Assembly (NCBI RefSeq): GCF_003852545.1
Contig: NZ_QAJR01000010.1
Coordinates: 62,001 to 126,000 of the forward strand
Reading direction: 5' to 3'
Length of the DNA: 64,000 nt
Origin: Acidovorax sp. FJL06
GTDB taxonomy: Bacteria > Pseudomonadota > Gammaproteobacteria > Burkholderiales > Burkholderiaceae_C
Shown: in pieces, positions 38,545-46,760 of the stretch
Layout of the letters: each line of letters begins with the position of its first letter
Numbering within the stretch: the stretch's first letter is position 1
Notes under the pieces: generated by a model
Databases searched by the model: none
The model's input: the letters and a program-made list of their open reading frames with translations, nothing else
Told to the model about the DNA's origin: nothing
Made by a program: the position numbers and the translations under genes

Positions 38545-39888
38545 ATGGCCAAAAAAGTCTTTATCAAAACCTTCGGCTGCCAGATGAACGAGTACGACTC
38601 GGACAAGATGGCCGACGTGCTCAATGCCGCGCAGGGCTACGAGCCCACACAGAACGTGGACGAGGCCGACCTCATCCTGTTCAACACCTGTTCCGTGCGC
38701 GAAAAGGCGCAAGAGAAAGTCTTCAGCGACCTGGGCCGCATCAAGCACCTGAAGGCGCGGGGCGTGAAGATCGGCGTGGGCGGCTGCGTGGCCAGCCAGG
38801 AAGGCGCCGAGATCATCAAGCGCGCGCCCTATGTGGACGTGGTGTTTGGCCCCCAGACCCTGCACCGCCTGCCCGAGATGCTGAACCAGCGCGAGCGGCT
38901 GGACAAACCCCAGGTGGACATCAGCTTCCCCGAGATCGAGAAGTTCGACCACCTGCCGCCCGCGCGCGTCGAGGGCGCCAGTGCCTTTGTGTCGATCATG
39001 GAAGGTTGCAGCAAATACTGCAGCTACTGCGTGGTGCCCTACACCCGGGGCGAGGAGGTGAGCCGCCCGTTTGACGATGTGCTGGTCGAAGTGGCGGGCC
39101 TGGCCGACCAGGGCGTGAAGGAAATCACCCTGCTGGGCCAGAACGTGAACGCTTACCTGGGCAAGATGGGCGGCACGGCGGAGATCGCCGACTTTGCGCT
39201 GCTGCTCGAATACGTGTCGGACATCCCGGGCATCGAGCGCATCCGCTACACCACCAGCCACCCCAACGAGTTCACGCCCCGGCTGATCGAGGCCTATGCC
39301 AAGCTGCCCAAGCTGGCCAGCCATTTGCACCTGCCCGTGCAGCATGGCAGCGACCGCATCCTGATGGCCATGAAGCGCGGCTACACCGCCATGGAATACA
39401 AGAGCACGGTGCGCAAGCTGCGCGCCATCCGCCCCGACCTGGCCATGAGCAGCGACTTCATCGTGGGCTTCCCGGGCGAGACAGAAGACGACTTCAACAA
39501 GATGATGAAGCTCATCGACGACATCCACTTCGACAACAGCTTCAGCTTCATCTTCAGCCCCCGCCCCGGCACGCCTGCCGCCGGCCTGCACGACGACACG
39601 CCGCACGACGTGAAACTGCGCCGCCTGCAGCACCTGCAGGGCGTCATCAACGCCAACATCAAGTCCATCAGCGAAAGCCGCGTGGGCACGGTGCAGCGCA
39701 TTTTGGTGGAAGGCGCCTCCAAGCGCGATGCCACCGAGCTGATGGGCCGCACCGAGTGCAACCGCGTGGTCAATTTCGTGGGCCAGCCCCGCCTGGTGGG
39801 CCAGATGGTGGATGTGACCATCACCGAGGCCAAGGCCTACACGCTGCGTGGCGAAGTGCTGGTGCGCGAGGCAGCCTTCGCCGCCTGA
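38545..39888 (+). CDS. miaB: tRNA-2-methylthio-N6-dimethylallyladenosine synthase
   Basis: 447 residues. This radical SAM methylthiotransferase acts on i6A37 of tRNAs reading UNN codons. The N-terminal UPF0004 domain has three cluster cysteines ([28 protein letters not shown]), the radical SAM CxxxCxxC is [16 protein letters not shown] (about 151-166), and a TRAM domain lies at the C-terminus ([18 protein letters not shown]). Length is standard. It ends before a convergent terminator shared with ffh. Confidence 0.98.
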   Translation: MAKKVFIKTFGCQMNEYDSDKMADVLNAAQGYEPTQNVDEADLILFNTCSVREKAQEKVFSDLGRIKHLKARGVKIGVGGCVASQEGAEIIKRAPYVDVVFGPQTLHRLPEMLNQRERLDKPQVDISFPEIEKFDHLPPARVEGASAFVSIMEGCSKYCSYCVVPYTRGEEVSRPFDDVLVEVAGLADQGVKEITLLGQNVNAYLGKMGGTAEIADFALLLEYVSDIPGIERIRYTTSHPNEFTPRLIEAYAKLPKLASHLHLPVQHGSDRILMAMKRGYTAMEYKSTVRKLRAIRPDLAMSSDFIVGFPGETEDDFNKMMKLIDDIHFDNSFSFIFSPRPGTPAAGLHDDTPHDVKLRRLQHLQGVINANIKSISESRVGTVQRILVEGASKRDATELMGRTECNRVVNFVGQPRLVGQMVDVTITEAKAYTLRGEVLVREAAFAA

Positions 39889-39925
39889 GGCGGACCGCCT
39901 CACGCCGCAGGCCCGGCCGCCCAAC

Positions 39926-39953
39926 AAAAAACCGGCAGCTTGCCGGTTTTTTG
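39926..39953. terminator. Bidirectional terminator between miaB and ffh
   Basis: A 12-bp stem with A-tract and T-tract arms (39926-39937 and 39941-39952, 3-nt loop; core ACCGGCA/TGCCGGT) terminates miaB on the plus strand and can also serve ffh from the minus strand. Confidence 0.9.
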
Positions 39954-39967
39954 TTTGCTCATATTTT

Positions 39968-40010
39968 TATAGCATCTACCGCTTACTGCACAAGCGCAAG
40001 AGGCCGAAAC
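39968..40010. repeat. Dispersed intergenic palindrome, copy 4
   Basis: ATAGCATCTACCGCTTACTG continues to CACAAGCGCAAGAGGCC, with short stem CGCTT (39980-39984) / AAGCG (39992-39996). It lies between the miaB terminator and the ffh stop codon. Confidence 0.6.
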
Positions 40011-40020
40011 CCTCAAAACA

Positions 40021-41400
40021 TCAGAACGGCATCTTGGGCATGCCGCCACCGCCCAGGCCCTTCATGCCGCCCATGCGCTTCATCATCTTCATGAGGCCGC
40101 CGCCCTTCATCTTCTTCATCATGCCCTGCATCTGCTCAAACTCCTTGAGCAGGCGGTTGACCTCCTGCACATGCACCCCCGCTCCGTTGGCGATGCGCTT
40201 CTTGCGCGTGGCCTTGATGAGGTCGGGCTTGCGGCGCTCCAGCGGCGTCATGCTCTGGATGATGCCTTCCTTGCGGCGGATGTCCTTCTCGGCCTTGTCC
40301 ATGTCCACCGCACCGGCCTTGGCCGTGAGCTGGGACGGCAGCTTGTCCATGAGGCTGGACAGCCCCCCCATCTGCTTCATCTGCTGGATCTGGGACAGGA
40401 AGTCGTTGAGATCGAAGCCGTCCCCGCTCTTGACCTTGGCGGCCAGCTTCTGCGCGGCCTCCAGGTCCACGCCGGCCGTGACCTGCTCGACCAGCGCCAC
40501 GATGTCGCCCATGCCCAGGATGCGGCCCGCATGGCGCTCGGCGTCGAAGACCTCCAGGCCGTCGATCTTTTCCGAAACCCCCGCGAACTTGATGGGCGCA
40601 CCGGTGATCTGTCGCACCGACAGCGCTGCACCGCCGCGCGAGTCGCCGTCAAGCTTGGTGAGCACGATGCCGGTGAGGGGCAGGGCCTCCTTGAAGGCCT
40701 TGGCGGTGTTGATCGCGTCCTGGCCCTGCATGGCATCGACCACGAACAAGGTCTCGACCGGGTTCAGGGTGGCGTGCAGGTCCTTGATTTCCTTCATCAA
40801 GGCCTCGTCGATGGCCAGGCGGCCGGCGGTGTCGACCAGCAGCACGTCGAAGTAGTGCTTTTTGGCGTAGTCAAGCGCGGCCCGCGCGATGTCCAAGGGC
40901 TTCTGGTCCGGCGTGCTGGGGAACCACTCGGCACCCGCCTGCTTCGTGACGGTCTTGAGCTGCTCGATGGCCGCAGGGCGGTACACGTCGCCCGAGACGG
41001 TGAGCACCTTCTTCTTGCGCTTCTCGATCAGGTGCTTGGCCAGCTTGGCCGTGGTGGTGGTCTTGCCGGCGCCCTGCAGGCCCGCCATCAGGATGATGGC
41101 CGGAGGCTGCGCGGCCAGGTTGATGTCCGAGATGCCCTCCCCCATGGTGGCGGCCAACTCGCGGTTGACGATGGAGACCAGCGTCTGGCCCGGCTTGAGC
41201 GAGCCCAGCACCTCCTGGCCCAGCGCCTTGTCCTTCACGCGGGCGATGAAGTCGCGCACCACCGGCAGGGCCACGTCGGCCTCCAGCAACGCCATGCGCA
41301 CCTCGCGCAGCATGTCCTGCACATTGGATTCGGTAATGCGGGCCTGGCCACGCATCTCCTTGACGAGGCGCGAGAGTTTGTCGGTAAGTGCGGAGGCCAT
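40021..41400 (-). CDS. ffh: Signal recognition particle protein Ffh
   Basis: 459 residues. N domain about 1-85, G domain with GLQGAGKTTTTAKLA (P-loop, about 107-121), DVYRPAAIEQLK, LLVDTAGRLAIDE (G3) and TKLDGDSRGGAA (G4), and a Met-rich M domain (about 300-459) ending in MKRMGGMKGLGGGGMPKMPF. It binds 4.5S RNA and signal sequences and delivers nascent chains to FtsY. It is divergent from the CcsA-like gene with 113 bp between the starts. Confidence 0.98.
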   Translation of the reverse strand: MASALTDKLSRLVKEMRGQARITESNVQDMLREVRMALLEADVALPVVRDFIARVKDKALGQEVLGSLKPGQTLVSIVNRELAATMGEGISDINLAAQPPAIILMAGLQGAGKTTTTAKLAKHLIEKRKKKVLTVSGDVYRPAAIEQLKTVTKQAGAEWFPSTPDQKPLDIARAALDYAKKHYFDVLLVDTAGRLAIDEALMKEIKDLHATLNPVETLFVVDAMQGQDAINTAKAFKEALPLTGIVLTKLDGDSRGGAALSVRQITGAPIKFAGVSEKIDGLEVFDAERHAGRILGMGDIVALVEQVTAGVDLEAAQKLAAKVKSGDGFDLNDFLSQIQQMKQMGGLSSLMDKLPSQLTAKAGAVDMDKAEKDIRRKEGIIQSMTPLERRKPDLIKATRKKRIANGAGVHVQEVNRLLKEFEQMQGMMKKMKGGGLMKMMKRMGGMKGLGGGGMPKMPF

Positions 41401-41513
41401 AGGGGGAAGTTCCGGTATTGCCTGCGCACGATCAACACAAGGGCGGCCAAGATCGATGATGTGCAGGCCCGCCAGGGCGCTGGCGGTGGGGGCAAAAGGC
41501 TAAACTGTGACCC

Positions 41514-42311
41514 ATGATTTTAGCGAGTAGCTCCCCCCTCAGCTGGCTGCTGGCCCTGACCGCCGCTGTGGCATATGCCGTGCCGGCCGCCGCAGCCCCG
41601 CGCCTGGGCGCCGCTGCGGCCCGCAATGCCCTGCTGGCGGCCTGGGTGCTGCACGGCGCAGCGCTGGTGTGGGGCCTGTGGGGCGACATGCCCCGCTTTG
41701 GTTTTGCACCGGCCCTGTCGATGACCGCCTGGCTGGTTCTCACGGTGTATGCGGTGGAACGGCAGCTCTTTCCGCAGATGCAGTCCCGCTGGGTGCTAGC
41801 AGGCCTGGGCGCGGCAGCCATTGTGCTGGCTGTGCTCTTCCCGGGCCAGCCGCTGCATGTGGCGGCATCGGCCTGGCTGCCGCTGCACCTGGCCCTGGGC
41901 ATCGCCTGCTATGGCCTGTTCGCAGCGGCCGTGGTGCATGCCTGGCTCATGACCCGCGCCGAGCGCCACATCCGCCAGGCAGAAGACCCCCACAGCGGCA
42001 TCCCCCTGCTCACCCTGGAACGGCTGACCTTCCGTTTCGTGACCGCCGGTTTTGTGCTGCTTACCGCCACGCTGCTGGCCGGCTGGCTGTTTGGCGAAAC
42101 GCTGTATGGCCGCGCCTGGCGCTGTGACCACAAGGCGATCTTTTCCCTGCTGTCGTGGCTGACGTTTGCCACCCTGCTGCTGGGCCGCGCGCGCTTTGGC
42201 TGGCGCGGGCGCAACGCGGTGCGTGTGCTGTATGCGGGGTCCGCCCTGCTGCTGCTGGCCTATGTGGGCTCGCGGTTTGTTCTGGAAGTGGTTCTGGGCC
42301 GCAGCACATGA
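41514..42311 (+). CDS. CcsA/HemX-like cytochrome c assembly membrane protein (YpjD type)
   Basis: 265 residues with eight hydrophobic segments. Conserved histidines lie at WVLHGAALVWG, LPLHLALGIACYGLFAAAVVHAWL and CDHKAIFSLLSWLTF, the likely haem-interacting residues of the CcsA family. The tryptophan-rich WWD-type loop is weak, so it belongs to the YpjD/CorE-like branch often found next to ffh in proteobacteria. The exact role in haem or cytochrome handling is unproved. The stop overlaps the next start (ATGA), beginning a run of five tightly spaced genes up to ampD. Confidence 0.88.
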   Translation: MILASSSPLSWLLALTAAVAYAVPAAAAPRLGAAAARNALLAAWVLHGAALVWGLWGDMPRFGFAPALSMTAWLVLTVYAVERQLFPQMQSRWVLAGLGAAAIVLAVLFPGQPLHVAASAWLPLHLALGIACYGLFAAAVVHAWLMTRAERHIRQAEDPHSGIPLLTLERLTFRFVTAGFVLLTATLLAGWLFGETLYGRAWRCDHKAIFSLLSWLTFATLLLGRARFGWRGRNAVRVLYAGSALLLLAYVGSRFVLEVVLGRST

Positions 42312-42547
42312 AATACCTGGTCTTGTTGGTGGTCCTGGCGGTGGCGATCGGCATCTGGCGCAGCCGCCGCGTGCCAGACGATGCGGCCCCCAGGCCCTCG
42401 TCGCCCTCTTCACCATCGCCGCGCGCGCTGCCACAGGACATGCTGGCCTGCGCGCATTGCGGCGTGCACATTCCCCAGGCCGAGGCCGTGATGCGCGGCG
42501 ACCAGGCCTACTGCTGCACCGAACACCGGCAGCTGGGCCCGGCCTGA
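42308..42547 (+). CDS. PP0621-family small membrane-anchored Cys-rich protein
   Basis: 79 residues. An N-terminal membrane helix (YLVLLVVLAVAIGIW, residues 3-17), a Pro/Ser-rich linker and a C-terminal zinc-finger-like knuckle: CAHCGVHIP (about 48-56) plus AYCCTEH (about 67-73). The family is conserved between the CcsA-like gene and pilS in betaproteobacteria; no function is known. The start overlaps the upstream stop by ATGA, and pilS begins three bases after its stop, so it is firmly in the operon. Confidence 0.85.
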   Translation: MKYLVLLVVLAVAIGIWRSRRVPDDAAPRPSSPSSPSPRALPQDMLACAHCGVHIPQAEAVMRGDQAYCCTEHRQLGPA

Positions 42548-42550
42548 GCC

Positions 42551-44254
42551 ATGCCGACCCTGCCCGCAGGCAACTACCTGGCCACGGTGGATGCACCGTT
42601 TGTGCGCCTGTGGCGGGGGTTCCTGACCGGGCGCCTCATGGTGGCGCTGGCCCTGCTGGTCCTGCAAGGCGCGGGGCAGGTTCTCAGCCAGGTCGCCGAA
42701 CCCACGGTGCTGGCCGTCTGCGTCGCCTACCTGGCTGCCACCGTGGCCCTGCGTGTGCTGGCCCGGCAAGGCCCCCCGGCACCGGGTGCGGGGCCCCAGT
42801 GGCTCCCCTCCATCGGCATCGACCTGGCGGCCATCACGGCCCTGCAACTGCTGCAGTCCAGCGCCATGAACTACACCCCCTTGTTCGGCCTGCCCATCCT
42901 GATGGCGGCCGTGCTGGGCACGCTCACGCTGGCGCTGGGCACCACAGCGGGCGTGACCCTGCTGCTGCTGGGCTGGGCCTGGTGGGTGGGCGTGCACACG
43001 GGCGGCGACGACGCACCGCGCTACCTGCAAAGCGCGCTCACAGGCACGGGCTACTTCATCGTGAGCTACCTGATGCACCAGTTGGCCACCCGGCTGGCGC
43101 GCGAGCAGGAGGTGGCGCAACAGAGCCAGATTGCGGCCCGCGTCCAGACCCAGGTGAGCGCCCTGGTCATCCAGAACCTGACCGATGGCGTGCTGGTGGT
43201 GGACGAGAGCGATGCGGTCCGCGTCGCCAATCCGGCCGGACTGCAGCTTCTGGGCGGCAACACCCCCTCCGCACTGCCGTTCTCCCTGCAAACGCTGCCG
43301 CCATGGTCCCCCCTGGTCATTCTGGCCCGGCGCACTTTCCGCCGCGAGCAGCCCCAGACGGCCGACATCGACCTGCTGCACCCCGGCCAAAGCCCGACCG
43401 GCCTGCATGTGCGCACCTGGCTCACGTCCACGCGCGAGGCCGCGCTCCAGACACACACCGAGCGGCTGTGCGTGATGTTCCTGCACGATCTGCGCGAAAT
43501 GGAAGCACGCCTGCGCACCGAAAAACTCGCGGCCATGGGCCGCATGTCCGCCGCCGTGGCCCACGAAATCCGCAACCCCCTGGCGGCCATCGTGCAGGCC
43601 AATGCGCTGCTGGAAGAGGACCTGCACGACCCGGCGCACAAACGCCTGGCGCACATGGTCCAGCAAAACGCCGACCGGCTGGCCCGCATTGCCGAGGAGG
43701 TGCTGGACATCGCGCGCGTGCAGCACCAGATCAGCCACGCACCGGCATCCACGGTGCAGCTGGACGAGGCCATCGCCCAGATCTGGCACGACTGGCAGGC
43801 CCAGGACCCCGCACAGCGCCGTGCGGTGGTCACGCTGGACGCCCCCACCGTGCAGGTGGAGTTCGATGCCGAACACCTGCGGCGTGTGCTGGTGAACCTG
43901 CTGGACAATGCCCTGCGCTACCGGGGCCAGGAGCCCGACTCATTGTGCGTGGCCACGCGCACCACGCCGACGGGCCAGGTCAGCCTGCAGGTGTGGAGCG
44001 ATGGAGCCCCCATGGACAAGTCCGTGGAGCGCCACCTGTTCGAACCCTTTTTCTCATCCGAGAGCCGCTCCAGCGGGCTGGGCCTTTATATTTGCCGCGA
44101 ACTGTGCCAGCGCCACGGGGCGTCCATCAGCTACCAGCGGCTGAACCGCCCCACGCAGCGGGGCGAGACCGGAGGCAACGCGTTCACCGTGGGCTTTCGC
44201 CGCACCACCCGCCCCACCGACACCGCCACGCTGTTTGACACCATCGTGGTCTGA
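42551..44254 (+). CDS. pilS: PilS: sensor histidine kinase controlling pilin transcription
   Basis: 567 residues. Six hydrophobic segments lie in residues about 30-185 (LMVALALLVLQGAG, VLAVCVAYLAATVALRVL, onwards), as in PilS. A PAS-like segment (LTDGVLVVDESDAVRVANPAG, about 212-232) precedes the kinase core: His338 in AVAHEIRNPLAAIVQ, N box LVNLLDNALRYRG and G2 box SSGLGLYICRELC. In Pseudomonas PilS autophosphorylates and signals to PilR in response to pilin levels in the membrane. It is followed 11 bp later by pilR. Confidence 0.93.
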   Translation: MPTLPAGNYLATVDAPFVRLWRGFLTGRLMVALALLVLQGAGQVLSQVAEPTVLAVCVAYLAATVALRVLARQGPPAPGAGPQWLPSIGIDLAAITALQLLQSSAMNYTPLFGLPILMAAVLGTLTLALGTTAGVTLLLLGWAWWVGVHTGGDDAPRYLQSALTGTGYFIVSYLMHQLATRLAREQEVAQQSQIAARVQTQVSALVIQNLTDGVLVVDESDAVRVANPAGLQLLGGNTPSALPFSLQTLPPWSPLVILARRTFRREQPQTADIDLLHPGQSPTGLHVRTWLTSTREAALQTHTERLCVMFLHDLREMEARLRTEKLAAMGRMSAAVAHEIRNPLAAIVQANALLEEDLHDPAHKRLAHMVQQNADRLARIAEEVLDIARVQHQISHAPASTVQLDEAIAQIWHDWQAQDPAQRRAVVTLDAPTVQVEFDAEHLRRVLVNLLDNALRYRGQEPDSLCVATRTTPTGQVSLQVWSDGAPMDKSVERHLFEPFFSSESRSSGLGLYICRELCQRHGASISYQRLNRPTQRGETGGNAFTVGFRRTTRPTDTATLFDTIVV

Positions 44255-44265
44255 CCCGCCTTGCC

Positions 44266-45786
44266 ATGAACGCCCCTGCCGCCTCCATCCTCGTTGTCGA
44301 CGACGAACCCGACCTGCGCACCCTGTACGAACTCACCCTGCTGCGCGAGGGCTACCGGGTGGAGACCGCCTCCAGCGTGCAGGAGGCGCGCGACCAGCTC
44401 AAGGCCCACCGCTTTGACGCCGTGATCACCGACATGCGCCTGCCCGATGGCTTTGGCATGGAGCTGCTGCAGGACCTGCGCGACCAGCAGCGCCGTGAGC
44501 GCTGCGTGGTCATGACCGCCTACGGCTCGGCAGAAAACGCGGTCGAGGCGCTGCGTGCCGGCGCTTTCGACTACCTGACCAAGCCGGTGGACCTCAAGCA
44601 GTTCCGGTCGGTGGTGGCCTCGGCCGTGCAAGGCACCGGCGGCGTGCCCGCGCCCCGCGCACCCCGCCCCCCGGGGCAGCAACGGCAGGCAGCCACACCT
44701 GCCGAGACAGGATCGGGCAACACCGCCCTGGACAGGCTGGTGGGCGAATCCGAAGCCATCCGCAACGTCAAGCAGCGCGTGTCCAAGGTTTCGCGGGGCA
44801 TGGCACCGGTCCTCATCCACGGAGAATCGGGCACCGGCAAGGAACTCGTGGCCCAGGCCCTGCACGCCAGCAGCCAGCGCGCCGATGGCCCCCTGGTGGC
44901 GGTGAACTGCGGAGCGATCCCCGAAAACCTGCTCGAAGCCGAGTTTTTTGGGGCCCGCAAGGGCTCGTACACGGGTGCCACGCAGGACCGGGACGGGTAC
45001 TTCCAGGCTGCACGCGGGGGCACCCTGTTCCTGGACGAGATCGGCGACCTGCCCCTGGCCATGCAGTCCAAGCTGCTGCGCTCCATCCAGGAACGCAGCG
45101 TGCGCCCCCTGGGCTCCACCCAGGAAGAAACCGTGGACGTGCGCATCGTGAGCGCCACCCACCGGGATCTGGCGGCCGATGTGTTGGCCGGCCGCTTCCG
45201 GCAAGACCTGTACTACCGGCTCAATGTGATCGAGATCGTGATCCCCCCGCTGCGGGAACGGCGCGAGGACCTGCCAGCGCTCTGCACGGCGCTGCTGTCC
45301 CGCATCGCCCAGGAATCCGGCCTGCCCGTGCCCGCCCTCACCGAGCGCGCACTTGCCGCCATCGCGGCCCATCCGCTCACCGGCAATGTGCGGGAGCTGG
45401 AAAACCTGCTGCACCGTGCGGTGGCGCTCAGCGAGGGCGAGGAGCTGCATGTGGACGGACCCACGGTTACCGCCGACCCACAGGCAGCACGCCTGGCGGC
45501 CCCGCCAGTAGGCACCGCCCAGGCGCAGCCCGCCGATGCAGCCGCGCCCCCCCACCACCAGCCCCCGCACACGGCCGCCTGCGCCGCCCCCCTGCCCAGC
45601 GACCTGCAGGCCTGGCTGGACCAGCAAGAGCGCGAGATACTGATCCGCGCCCTCAGGGAGGCCGGATTCAACCGCACCGCCACCGCCGCGCGGCTGGGCA
45701 TCAGCCTGCGCCAGATCCGCTATCGCATCGCGCGCCTGAACATCGCCGTCCCCAACGACCAGGACCCGCATGACGACATGGGATGA
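44266..45786 (+). CDS. pilR: PilR: sigma-54-dependent response regulator
   Basis: 506 residues. The receiver domain (about 1-120) carries VVDDE and phospho-acceptor Asp56 (VITDMRLPDGFG). The AAA+ domain has GESGTGKELVAQALH (Walker A, about 185-199), the sigma-54 contact loop GSYTGA (233-238; usual form GAFTGA), Walker B GGTLFLDEIGDLPL and the sensor II LTGNVRELENLLHR. A His/Pro/Ala-rich linker precedes the Fis-type helix-turn-helix FNRTATAARLGISLRQIRYRI. With PilS it activates sigma-54 transcription of the major pilin gene. Its 3' end overlaps ampD by 17 bases. Confidence 0.94.
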   Translation: MNAPAASILVVDDEPDLRTLYELTLLREGYRVETASSVQEARDQLKAHRFDAVITDMRLPDGFGMELLQDLRDQQRRERCVVMTAYGSAENAVEALRAGAFDYLTKPVDLKQFRSVVASAVQGTGGVPAPRAPRPPGQQRQAATPAETGSGNTALDRLVGESEAIRNVKQRVSKVSRGMAPVLIHGESGTGKELVAQALHASSQRADGPLVAVNCGAIPENLLEAEFFGARKGSYTGATQDRDGYFQAARGGTLFLDEIGDLPLAMQSKLLRSIQERSVRPLGSTQEETVDVRIVSATHRDLAADVLAGRFRQDLYYRLNVIEIVIPPLRERREDLPALCTALLSRIAQESGLPVPALTERALAAIAAHPLTGNVRELENLLHRAVALSEGEELHVDGPTVTADPQAARLAAPPVGTAQAQPADAAAPPHHQPPHTAACAAPLPSDLQAWLDQQEREILIRALREAGFNRTATAARLGISLRQIRYRIARLNIAVPNDQDPHDDMG

Positions 45787-46390
45787 TGCGTGGCCCGCCA
45801 CGCCCTGGGAGGGCGGCTGGCACCGCGCCGCGCACCGGCTGGAATCCCCCAACCACGGCGTGCGCCCGGCGGCGGCCCAGGCGATCGATCTGATCGTGGT
45901 GCACTCCATCAGCCTGCCGCCCGGCGAGTTCGGCACGGGCGCCGTGCAGCAGTTGTTCACCAACACCCTGGACTGGGATGCCCATCCCTACTACCAGGGC
46001 ATCCGGGGCCTGCAGGTCTCCGCACATTTTTTCATCGACCGCACGGGCGTGCCATGGCAGTTTGTGGACTGCGATCTGCGCGCCTGGCACGCAGGCCAGT
46101 CGTTCTACCGGGGGCGGGCCCAATGCAACGACGACTCCATCGGCATTGAGCTGGAGGGCCTGGAAGGCCTGGGCTTTGAGGCCGTCCAATACCAGACACT
46201 CGCCCGGCTGTGCCAGGACATCGCGCAGCGCTATCCCATTGAACATGTGGCCGGGCATGAGCATATTGCCCCTGGGCGCAAACAGGACCCTGGCCCCGGA
46301 TTTGACTGGGCGCATCTGCGCAGGACGCTGGGCTGGCCCCGCCACCAGTTCCCCCCGGCCCCCCTGCCCGCCACACCGCCGTTTCGCTGA
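45770..46390 (+). CDS. ampD: 1,6-anhydro-N-acetylmuramyl-L-alanine amidase AmpD
   Basis: 206 residues, cytoplasmic amidase_2 fold. Zinc ligands and active site: LIVVHSISLPPGEFG (first His), VSAHFFIDRTGVPWQFVDCDLRAWHAGQS, NDDSIGIELEGLEG, and AGHEHIAPGRKQDPGPGFDW (second His and Asp). It strips peptides from anhydro-muropeptides in cell-wall recycling and, when lost, derepresses AmpC in species that have AmpR. It overlaps pilR by 17 bases. The adjacency to pilSR is seen in related genomes. Confidence 0.96.
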   Translation: MTTWDDAWPATPWEGGWHRAAHRLESPNHGVRPAAAQAIDLIVVHSISLPPGEFGTGAVQQLFTNTLDWDAHPYYQGIRGLQVSAHFFIDRTGVPWQFVDCDLRAWHAGQSFYRGRAQCNDDSIGIELEGLEGLGFEAVQYQTLARLCQDIAQRYPIEHVAGHEHIAPGRKQDPGPGFDWAHLRRTLGWPRHQFPPAPLPATPPFR

Positions 46391-46621
46391 CGGGTGCTGT
46401 CGCGCCGGAGCGTCAGCCCGGATTTTTTCTTTGTGCATTTGCACAAAATTTTTCATCCAGACACCACGCGCCCCGGCAGGGCAAATCCGCCGCCAGCACC
46501 CGCCATTGCGGGGTTTTCGGCATGGATCGCAACGCCCGCAAGGGCTTCCCGCCAGCACCCTCTCCTGCGCTTCAGGGGCCTAACACAGGTTGTTTCGCTT
46601 TTTCGGGCCGGTTCAGGCGGT
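46391..46621. other. Non-coding DNA upstream of the nrdA promoter
   Basis: About 230 bp follow ampD before the NrdR boxes; with the boxes and leader the whole ampD-nrdA gap is 370 bp. No gene, strong hairpin or terminator was seen in this part. The only feature of note is lower GC at 46420-46460. Confidence 0.5.
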
Positions 46622-46669
46622 ACACTACCGGTAGTGTCTTGAACACACATGACACACCATATATAGTGT
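46622..46669 (+). promoter_or_regulatory. Tandem NrdR boxes upstream of nrdAB
   Basis: Two 16-bp palindromes, ACACTACCGGTAGTGT (46622-46637) and ACACCATATATAGTGT (46654-46669), match the NrdR box consensus (acaCwAtATaTwGtgt). Their start-to-start distance is 32 bp, about three helical turns, the usual spacing for cooperative NrdR binding. Box 2 covers the probable -10 element, so binding would repress. nrdR itself is not in the window. Confidence 0.92.
46639..46667 (+). promoter_or_regulatory. Probable nrdA promoter
   Basis: -35 TTGAAC (46639-46644) and -10 TATAGT (46662-46667) with a 17-bp spacer, placed so that the -35 lies between the two NrdR boxes and the -10 inside box 2. This leaves a 5' leader of about 85 bases. 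Confidence 0.7.
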
Positions 46670-46760
46670 GCGACAGACTGAAGTCCGGCGCACCACTTCC
46701 ACATTGCGGCGGCACCCGAGCCGCCCGCCCACCCCAGACAGCCCATAGAAGAGGACACCC

